Notes under the pieces: model-generated
Seen by the model: only the letters and a program-made list of their open reading frames with translations
Told to the model about the DNA's origin: nothing
Database searches by the model: none
Assembly: GCA_016789485.1 (NCBI GenBank)
Contig: JAEURE010000054.1
Coordinates: 1-11,498, forward strand
From: Anaerolineales bacterium
Lineage (GTDB): Bacteria; Chloroflexota; Anaerolineae; Anaerolineales; Villigracilaceae
Reading direction: 5' to 3'
DNA length: 11,498 bases
Translations under genes and position numbers: made by a program
Shown: piece after piece, positions 5,813-11,498 of the stretch
How the letters are laid out: every line of letters begins with the position of its first letter
Numbering within the stretch: position 1 is the first letter of the stretch

Positions 5813-6181
5813 ATGCCCGCCATTAAATCCCTGGAAGAATTAAAGCGCGTACGTGAAGAGGCGCTTCAGAAAAAGAAAATGAAAGCCACACCGGGCAACG
5901 TGCAAGTCATAGTTGCGATGGGTACTTGTGGAATTGCCGCCGGCGCACGCGACACGATGAAAAGCGTTTTGAGTTTTATCGAATCAAACAGCCTGAGCGG
6001 CGTAACCGTCACACAGACGGGATGCATTGGTATGTGCGAGCAGGAACCGATCATGCAGGTGGTGATCGGAGATCAGCCCAAGGTTGTTTATGGAAAAGTA
6101 AACGCAGAAGTTGCGGAACAGATCATGAAACAGCACGTGCAAAATGGGATACCTGTAAAGGACTATGTCTTACCTTTGTAA
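5813..6181 (+). CDS. Thioredoxin-like [2Fe-2S] ferredoxin-type protein
   Basis: This 122-residue protein is related to the C-terminal half of NuoE and to the N-terminal domain of HydB. Motifs are MGTCGIAAGAR (Cys39) and TGCIGMCEQEP (Cys71, Cys75). Only three cysteines are present; the second position of the usual Cys-x4-Cys pair is Gly, so the fourth cluster ligand is missing or non-standard. The first 30 residues are a charged helix (EELKRVREEALQKKK). A very strong ribosome binding site (AAAGGAGA at 5801-5808) suggests high expression. It lies 12 nt after the GHKL ATPase and 24 nt before the HydB-like gene, so it probably belongs to the same complex or passes electrons to it. That role is inferred. 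Confidence 0.86.
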   Translation: MPAIKSLEELKRVREEALQKKKMKATPGNVQVIVAMGTCGIAAGARDTMKSVLSFIESNSLSGVTVTQTGCIGMCEQEPIMQVVIGDQPKVVYGKVNAEVAEQIMKQHVQNGIPVKDYVLPL

Positions 6182-6205
6182 CATCTAAAGTTTTCGGAGT
6201 TTATT

Positions 6206-7990
6206 ATGGCGTTTTATCGTTCTCATGTTTTAGTGTGTGTTGACCCGCAGTGCCTTGCAAAAGGTGCTCATGAAATTGTCGATGCATTGCAGGATGAATT
6301 TGTTGCACAAGGGTTGATTGACGAAATTCAGGTATTGGAAACTTCCCGCATCGGCGGCTGCAGCGACGGCCCTGAGATGATGGTATATCCCGAGGGCGTT
6401 CATTATCACGGAATGACCGCAGATGACGTCCCATTTTTGGTAGAGGAGCATTTTCTGAAAGGCCGCATTGTGGAGCGCTTCCGCGAAGTGGTCAAACCAG
6501 TTGTGGACGAGGAACTCGGTCCGTTGCGCCCAAAAGAAGTACGCGTTGTTTTACGTAACTGCGGCGAGATTGACCCAAACAATATTGAAGATTATCTTGC
6601 GGCCGATGGTTACCAGGCACTCGGCAAAGCTTTGTTTGAAATGACTCCTGACAAAGTCATTGAGGAAGTTATCAACTCAGGCTTGCGCGGACGAGGCGGT
6701 GCGGGATTCCCTGCCGGTAAAAAATGGGCGATCACTCGACAAGTTGAAGACAACCCGAAATATATGATCTGTAACGCCGATGAAGGCGACCCTGGCGCGT
6801 TCATGAATCGACGCGTGCTTGAAGGAGATCCGCATTCGGTGATCGAAGGTATGATCATTGGCGGATATGCCGTCGGCGCAAGCTATGGATATATTTATTG
6901 CCGTGCTGAGTACCCTGTTGCCGTGGAAACTCTCAATATTGCCATCAAACAGGCGCGCGAATTTGGCTTCCTTGGAAACAATATCCTCGGCACTGATTTC
7001 AATTTTGACCTTGAAGTACGCGTCGGCGCAGGTGCATTCGTCTGTGGCGAAGAGACTGCTTTAATGGCTTCCATTATGGGCAAGCGCGGCGAGCCTACTC
7101 CACGCCCGCCGTTTCCATCAGTGAGAGGTGTGTGGGGCAAACCCAGCAACAACAATAACGTTGAAACCTACTCCAACGTACCGCAAATCATTTTGAAAGG
7201 TGCTCCCTGGTACGCCAGCATGGGAACGGAGCGATCCAAAGGCACAAAGACTTTTGCTGTCGGCGGGAATGTCGTAAAGCCTGGTCTGATCGAAGTGCCA
7301 ATGGGAATTTCGCTGAGAGAAATCATCTTTGAAGTAGCCGGCGGAATCAAGGATGGCAAGAAGTTCAAAGCCGTACAAACGGGCGGTCCCATGGGCGGCT
7401 GTCTCACCGAACAACACCTTGACCTGCCCCTTGATTATGAAGCGCTGACCCAAGCCGGCTCAATGATGGGCTCCGGTGGTCTCGTGGTAATGGATGAAAC
7501 CTCCTGCATGGTGGATATTGCCCGCTTCTTCATGGACTTTACACAAGCTGAGTCCTGCGGGAAATGCACCCCCTGTCGTGTCGGTACGCGCCGCATCCTT
7601 GAACTCCTGCAAAAAATATGTGATGGACTAGGCGAAGATGGCGATATCGAAAAACTTGAAAATCTATGCCACGAAGTAGCACGCAACAGTCTCTGTGGGC
7701 TTGGTCAGGGCGCGCCAACTCCCGTACTAAGCACGCTCAAACATTTTCGTCATGAATACGAAGCGCATATCTATGAAAAGCGCTGTCCTGCAAAAGTCTG
7801 CCGCCCATTGATCCGCTACGAAATTCAAGCGCCAACTTGTACAGGCTGTACTGTCTGCGCGAGAAACTGCCCCGTGGAAGCGATCAGCGGCGAACGACGT
7901 CAGGCGCATCACATCAACGCCGAAACCTGCATCCGCTGCGGAATCTGTATGCAAGTCTGTAACTTCAACGCCATTGCTGTGGAGTCTTAA
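6206..7990 (+). CDS. HydB-like NADH flavoprotein with C-terminal ferredoxin
   Basis: This 594-residue flavin subunit has the HydB/BfuB layout of electron-bifurcating complexes. Residues 1-95 form a thioredoxin-like domain with Cys11 and Cys16 (CVDPQC) and Cys52 (GGCSDGPE); a fourth Cys is missing. The NuoF core follows, with the FMN/NAD-binding GLRGRGGAGFPAGKKW (159-174), ICNADEGDPGAF and FVCGEETAL. The [4Fe-4S] ligands are Cys451, Cys454, Cys457 (ESCGKCTPC) and Cys497 (SLCGLG). The C-terminus adds a 2[4Fe-4S] ferredoxin (Cys545, 548, 551, 555 and Cys575, 578, 581, 585). In this family, NADH oxidation at FMN is linked to reduced ferredoxin and a third partner. GGAG at 6196-6199 supports ATG 6206. 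Which catalytic partner it serves here is open: HydA could lie downstream, or the partner could be the NuoG/FdhA-like protein encoded at 10239. Confidence 0.93.
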   Translation: MAFYRSHVLVCVDPQCLAKGAHEIVDALQDEFVAQGLIDEIQVLETSRIGGCSDGPEMMVYPEGVHYHGMTADDVPFLVEEHFLKGRIVERFREVVKPVVDEELGPLRPKEVRVVLRNCGEIDPNNIEDYLAADGYQALGKALFEMTPDKVIEEVINSGLRGRGGAGFPAGKKWAITRQVEDNPKYMICNADEGDPGAFMNRRVLEGDPHSVIEGMIIGGYAVGASYGYIYCRAEYPVAVETLNIAIKQAREFGFLGNNILGTDFNFDLEVRVGAGAFVCGEETALMASIMGKRGEPTPRPPFPSVRGVWGKPSNNNNVETYSNVPQIILKGAPWYASMGTERSKGTKTFAVGGNVVKPGLIEVPMGISLREIIFEVAGGIKDGKKFKAVQTGGPMGGCLTEQHLDLPLDYEALTQAGSMMGSGGLVVMDETSCMVDIARFFMDFTQAESCGKCTPCRVGTRRILELLQKICDGLGEDGDIEKLENLCHEVARNSLCGLGQGAPTPVLSTLKHFRHEYEAHIYEKRCPAKVCRPLIRYEIQAPTCTGCTVCARNCPVEAISGERRQAHHINAETCIRCGICMQVCNFNAIAVES

Positions 7991-8034
7991 CCGCAACCGC
8001 ACATGGCTTGAAAAAATATGTGATCGGAGAATAA

Positions 8035-8532
8035 ATGACTGTTCAAACAATTGACCATGATGTCGTCTCAGTAGTCCAGGCTGCAATCGAAAAGCATGGC
8101 AAGAATCGTGATGCAATGATCCCGGTCCTCAGTGAAATCAACCATGTGTTCGGATATGTTCCCAGAGAGGCGATCCGGGAAGTGCGCAAACAACTCCATG
8201 ACCCCGCCAGACAGGTACATATCGCTGAAAGCCAGCTATACACATTGACCAGTTTTTATGACATGCTATCCACCAAACCTCGTGGAAGACATGTCATCAA
8301 GTTTTGCGAAAACGCCCCATGCCATGTAGTAGGCGGCAAGGCCATTTGGGATGGCTTGAGAGAAAAACTCAGCCTGGAAAACGGCGAAACCACGCCAGAC
8401 AACAAATGGACTTTAGTCACCACATCCTGCCTGGGCCTTTGCAGTGTAGGGCCAGTCCTTCTTATTGACGATGATATGTATGGCAACGTCACGCCCGAAC
8501 AGATCTCTGAGATTTTGGAACATTATGAGTAG
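8035..8532 (+). CDS. NuoE/HydC-like [2Fe-2S] subunit (second copy)
   Basis: This second NuoE-family protein (165 residues) is clearly diverged from the copy encoded at 4722. It keeps the helical N-terminus (AMIPVLSEINHVFGYVP), LTSFYDMLSTKPRGRH, and all four [2Fe-2S] ligands: Cys91 and Cys96 (CENAPC), Cys132 and Cys136 (CLGLC). It starts 44 nt after the HydB-like gene with GGAGA at 8026-8030 and is 9 nt ahead of the second NuoF, so it most likely pairs with that subunit. Retention of all cysteines indicates a working electron-transfer subunit rather than a relic. Confidence 0.93.
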   Translation: MTVQTIDHDVVSVVQAAIEKHGKNRDAMIPVLSEINHVFGYVPREAIREVRKQLHDPARQVHIAESQLYTLTSFYDMLSTKPRGRHVIKFCENAPCHVVGGKAIWDGLREKLSLENGETTPDNKWTLVTTSCLGLCSVGPVLLIDDDMYGNVTPEQISEILEHYE

Positions 8533-8541
8533 GAGCCGATC

Positions 8542-10182
8542 ATGATCAAAAAACGTGCAATGGTACTGGTCTCCAACGATCCTGAGAGCATCCGCCTAGG
8601 TGCAAATGAGATCGTGCAGCACCTAAATGAAGCGCTCGTCACATACGGCATACAGGATGAAGTGGATGTCTCCACTGTTTCAGATATTAACCACTCCAAC
8701 ATTCTTCCATTAGTAGTTGTCTATCCTGAAGCGGTGGTCTATGGTCCCGTCAAAGCCTCCGATGTACGCTATTTGGTGGAAGAGCATTTATACAAAGGTC
8801 GTGTTGTCGATGACCTGCTTGCGCCACCCAAAATGTTGACCGGGCAGATCGGCTGGCTGCGTGGTCACAAAGGCTACAATCCCGCCGAACATCGTATCGT
8901 ACTCGAACGCGCAGGCCGCATCGACCCCGACAATATTGAAGAATACATCACGGCAAACGGCTACGAAGCTCTTGGAAAAGTATTGAGCGAAATGACACCT
9001 GAAAGCGTCATAGAAGTCGTTGAAAAATCAGGCCTGCAAGGACGCGGCGGCGCGGGATTCCCTACTGGCCGCAAATGGAAGTTCGTCCGCGCTGCTCAGG
9101 GTAGTAAAAAGTATATCGTCTGCAACGCAGATGAGAGCGAGCCCGGAACGTTCAAAGATCGCATTGTTCTCGAAGGTGACCCGCATGTCATCATCGAATC
9201 AATGGCGATTGCTGCGTATGCGATCGGCGCAGATGAAGGTTACATCTACATTCGCGGTGAATATGGTCTTGCGTATCGCCGCCTTGAAAAAGCCATTCTT
9301 CAAGCCAGGGAATTTGGTTTCCTCGGGAAAAACATCTTTGGAACAGAATTCAACTTTGATATTCATATTCACGCCGGTGCGGGTGCATATGTCTGCGGCG
9401 AAGAAACAGCCTTGCTTGAATCTCTGGAAGGCAAACGAGGCGAACCACGTTCGAGGCCGCCCTACCCCGTTACCAAAGGCTTATGGAACAAGCCGACATC
9501 AGTCAATAATGTTGAGACTCTTGCAAACATTCCCGCCATCATCAGGAACGGCGCAGAGTGGTACCGCTCCATTGGAACACCTTCCAGCCCCGGCACAAAA
9601 GTGTACACGATCATGGGCAATGTCAACTTCAGCGGCGTGATCGAAGTTCCAATGGGTGTCACCCTGCGCGAAGTCATCAACATCTACGCAAAAGGGATGA
9701 AACCCGGCAGTACGCTCAAACTTGCACAGACGGGTGGAAGCAGCGGCTCGATCATCCCTGCGGTGCTGCAAGACACTCCCATGGATTTTGAGTCTTTCCG
9801 TAAAGCAGGCGTTTCGCTCGGCTCGGGCGCATTGTTGATCTGCGACCAGAACACCTGTATCGTGGACCTTGTCAAAGTGCTTTTGCAATTCTTCCGTTTT
9901 GAATCTTGCGGCAAATGCACGCCCTGTCGTGTTGGCACGCAACGCTCTTATGAAATCGTGGACCGCATTTCAAAGGGACAAGGCAAATTGGAAGAATTGG
10001 ATACGCTTTTGGAGTTAGCCGCCGAAATGGAACGCGCTTCTAACTGCGGCCTCGGTCAGACTGCCACCGTCCCGATCCGCGACATGCTCAAGCATTTCCG
10101 CACAGAAGTGGAAGCGCACATTCGCTCCGGCAGCTGCCCGACAGGCGTATGTGAGATGGCACAAGAAGTTGAAAAAATCTAA
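8542..10182 (+). CDS. NuoF-like NADH flavoprotein (second copy, short)
   Basis: This 546-residue NuoF-family NADH:acceptor subunit parallels the gene at 6206 but differs at both ends. The N-terminal thioredoxin-like fold is recognisable (ending LVVVYPEAVVYG, SDVRYLVEEHLYKGRVV), but every cluster cysteine is gone (VLVSNDPES replaces the Cys-x4-Cys). The core is intact: FMN/NAD loop GLQGRGGAGFPTGRKW (from 164), VCNADESEPGTF, YVCGEETAL, and [4Fe-4S] ligands Cys456, Cys459, Cys462 and Cys502. It ends at GSCPTGVCEM without the C-terminal ferredoxin domain, and so resembles classical NuoF/HoxF or NADH-linked formate dehydrogenase beta subunits. AGGAG (8531-8535) overlaps the preceding stop codon, implying coupled translation. 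It probably forms NuoEF with the product of the gene at 8035 and feeds the NuoG/FdhA-like protein. Confidence 0.93.
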   Translation: MIKKRAMVLVSNDPESIRLGANEIVQHLNEALVTYGIQDEVDVSTVSDINHSNILPLVVVYPEAVVYGPVKASDVRYLVEEHLYKGRVVDDLLAPPKMLTGQIGWLRGHKGYNPAEHRIVLERAGRIDPDNIEEYITANGYEALGKVLSEMTPESVIEVVEKSGLQGRGGAGFPTGRKWKFVRAAQGSKKYIVCNADESEPGTFKDRIVLEGDPHVIIESMAIAAYAIGADEGYIYIRGEYGLAYRRLEKAILQAREFGFLGKNIFGTEFNFDIHIHAGAGAYVCGEETALLESLEGKRGEPRSRPPYPVTKGLWNKPTSVNNVETLANIPAIIRNGAEWYRSIGTPSSPGTKVYTIMGNVNFSGVIEVPMGVTLREVINIYAKGMKPGSTLKLAQTGGSSGSIIPAVLQDTPMDFESFRKAGVSLGSGALLICDQNTCIVDLVKVLLQFFRFESCGKCTPCRVGTQRSYEIVDRISKGQGKLEELDTLLELAAEMERASNCGLGQTATVPIRDMLKHFRTEVEAHIRSGSCPTGVCEMAQEVEKI

Positions 10183-10206
10183 TCAATCAATTTACAAGTC
10201 AAACTA

Positions 10207-10226
10207 GTTGAAACCAAAACTTCAAC
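10207..10226 (+). repeat. Short inverted repeat before NuoG/FdhA-like gene
   Basis: GTTGAA (10207-10212) and TTCAAC (10221-10226) are perfectly inverted around an 8-nt A-rich spacer, in the 56-nt gap between the second nuoF-like gene and the next start. It ends 2 nt before the AGAGG ribosome binding site. It is AT-rich and weak, with no T-run, so it is not a terminator. It may form a minor mRNA hairpin or be chance. Confidence 0.3.
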
Positions 10227-10238
10227 ACAGAGGTATGT

Positions 10239-11498
10239 ATGGTGAAAATAACGATTAACGAAAAGCAGATCGAAGTCCCCGAAGGAACAACGGTCTTGCG
10301 TGCCGCAGACATGGCGGGAATCCACATTCCAAGACTTTGCGACCATAAGGAACTCACTCCCTACGGCGGCTGCCGCCTATGTATTGTGGATGTGGAAGGC
10401 GCGCGCGTGCCGATGGCATCCTGCACACTGCCAGTGAATAACGGAATGGTAGTTCGCACAGAGACAGAAGCGATCAAGAAATCGCGCGAATTCATCCTCT
10501 CCATGCTCTTCAGCGAGCGCAACCACTTCTGTCCCTTCTGTCAGGTCAGCGGCGGCGATTGCGAATTACAGAATGCTGCCTATCACGAAGAAATGACCCA
10601 CTGGCCCATTCAACCAGGCTGGAGCAACTTCGCAGTAGATACCACTCATCCATACTTCATTTTGGATAACAACCGCTGCATCCTCTGCCGGCGCTGCGTA
10701 CGCGCCTGCGGTGAAATGGTGGGCCCCGTCACACTGTCTGGTGCAGAACGCGGCGCTGCCAGCATCATCGTTGCAGCTCCTGACGGTCCGCTTGGCGAAA
10801 GCACCTGTATCAAATGCGGCACCTGCGTTCAGGTCTGCCCCACAGGCGCACTGATCGACCGCGTGAGTGCCTATCAAGGCCACGATAAGAATCTCGAAGA
10901 GATCAAATCGATCTGCTCAGGCTGTTCCGTTGGCTGCTCCACAAAGATCATGGTGCGCGACAATCGCATCGTCCGCATCGAAGGCGATTGGGAAGGCGCT
11001 GTCAATCACGGATTGCTTTGTGAGCACGGACGCTACGACCCCGTCACAGAATCCCGCCAGCGAATCACCGCTCCACAAATCCGCAAGAACGGCAAACTTG
11101 AACCCGTCTCCTGGGACGAAGCCATGAGCGCTGTCGCAAGCAAATTGATGGAAGACAAAAGCGGCATTGCGGCGATCGCATCCACAAGATTATCGGCTGA
11201 AACCCTCACCGCATTCAAAGAATTATTCGTAGAAAAATTCCAAAGCAAACTCGTCACCAGCATCGAAGAAGGCGTACCAACCGAAGCTGTCACCCGCTTT
11301 GCACAAAAGAATGAAGCCTTCGAAGGAAAGCTCGATGTTCTGCGCAACGCCGACACCGTGATGTGCATCGGTGCGAACATTCACCGCAGTCACATGGTGG
11401 CTGGCTTCATATTCAAACGCAACCTGTCCAAAGGCACACGCTTGATCACGGTTGATCCCGAAACCAGTGACCTGGATTACATGGCAAACATCGCTCTG
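10239..11498 (+). CDS. NuoG/FdhA-like iron-sulfur protein (3'-truncated by window)
   Basis: The first 420 codons of a multi-cluster subunit are visible. In order: a plant-type [2Fe-2S] domain (Cys34, Cys45, Cys48, Cys62), a HoxU/NuoG-type motif (ERNHFCPFC then GGDCELQ; Cys98, 101, 108) and two [4Fe-4S] clusters (Cys147, 150, 153, 157/200 and Cys190, 193, 196). A molybdopterin-oxidoreductase [4Fe-4S] motif follows (Cys226-x2-Cys229-x3-Cys233-x27-Cys261), then the start of the MopB fold (EPVSWDEA at 288-295). Between Cys261 and Cys376 there is no Cys and no in-frame TGA, so the Mo/W ligand of active formate dehydrogenases is absent at its expected place (about 340-357, SIEEGVPTEA). Start ATG 10239 has AGAGG at 10229-10233. 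It may accept electrons from the upstream NuoEF pairs. Annotation as formate dehydrogenase alpha would be likely by similarity, but the activity is doubtful. Confidence 0.88.
   Translation, partial: MVKITINEKQIEVPEGTTVLRAADMAGIHIPRLCDHKELTPYGGCRLCIVDVEGARVPMASCTLPVNNGMVVRTETEAIKKSREFILSMLFSERNHFCPFCQVSGGDCELQNAAYHEEMTHWPIQPGWSNFAVDTTHPYFILDNNRCILCRRCVRACGEMVGPVTLSGAERGAASIIVAAPDGPLGESTCIKCGTCVQVCPTGALIDRVSAYQGHDKNLEEIKSICSGCSVGCSTKIMVRDNRIVRIEGDWEGAVNHGLLCEHGRYDPVTESRQRITAPQIRKNGKLEPVSWDEAMSAVASKLMEDKSGIAAIASTRLSAETLTAFKELFVEKFQSKLVTSIEEGVPTEAVTRFAQKNEAFEGKLDVLRNADTVMCIGANIHRSHMVAGFIFKRNLSKGTRLITVDPETSDLDYMANIAL

Noticed and set aside
8542..10182. Second NuoF as a decaying pseudogene
   Set aside because: The frame is intact over 546 codons and all FMN-loop and [4Fe-4S] residues are retained. 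Only the N-terminal cluster ligands and the C-terminal ferredoxin are missing.
10235..10258. Alternative start ATG at 10235 for the NuoG/FdhA-like gene
   Set aside because: That frame reaches a stop after seven codons. ATG 10239 opens the long frame and is well spaced from AGAGG at 10229-10233.
4722..11498. A complete [FeFe]-hydrogenase (HydABC) operon
   Set aside because: HydB- and HydC-like genes are present, but no H-cluster motifs appear in the visible sequence. The only HydA/NuoG-like gene continues into a molybdopterin-type domain, not a hydrogenase domain.
10239..11498. A selenocysteine-containing formate dehydrogenase
   Set aside because: No in-frame TGA exists in the 420 visible codons, and the expected ligand position carries neither Cys nor Sec.
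1..11498. CRISPR arrays, tRNA/rRNA genes, insertion sequences or prophage genes
   Set aside because: No direct-repeat arrays, RNA gene signatures, transposase genes or phage genes were seen. Coding is dense and even in character.

Overview
The window looks like a mid-GC chromosomal segment of an anaerobic fermentative bacterium, most likely a member of the Chloroflexota (Anaerolineae-like). That placement is inferred from gene content and protein flavour and has not been tested. All genes are on the + strand and fall into three blocks.

Block 1 (1-1960) holds the 3' part of a GH13 alpha-glucosidase, a small YHS/TRASH-like cysteine protein and FdhD. The three overlap one another and are closed by a clear rho-independent terminator (1968-1994).

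Block 2 (2154-4617) is a signalling cassette: DRTGG-domain protein, CBS-pair/GHKL-ATPase protein (serine-kinase-like), second DRTGG-domain protein, PHP-type metallophosphoesterase. Block 3 (4722 to beyond 11498) is a soluble NADH-linked electron-transfer module: NuoE/HydC-like, a stand-alone GHKL ATPase, a thioredoxin-like [2Fe-2S] protein, and a full-length HydB-like NuoF fused to a C-terminal 2[4Fe-4S] ferredoxin. These are followed by a second NuoE, a second shorter NuoF, and a NuoG/FdhA-like iron-sulfur protein cut by the window end. The first flavin subunit has the layout of the electron-bifurcating HydB/BfuB type. What the complex reduces or oxidises cannot be settled here: no H-cluster is visible, and the visible part of the molybdopterin-type domain has no Cys or Sec where the Mo/W ligand is expected.

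Blocks 2 and 3 each start behind a near-identical 18-bp palindrome (TTGTGA-N6-TCACRA) placed 3-4 nt downstream of a -10-like hexamer. One redox- or effector-responsive regulator of the Rex or CRP/FNR kind therefore probably controls both. The simplest reading is a redox and adenylate-sensing phosphorylation system (CBS, DRTGG, two GHKL ATPases, PHP) built around an NADH/ferredoxin electron-transfer complex. That coupling, and the twin and partly degenerate NuoEF pairs, are the most interesting features of the window.
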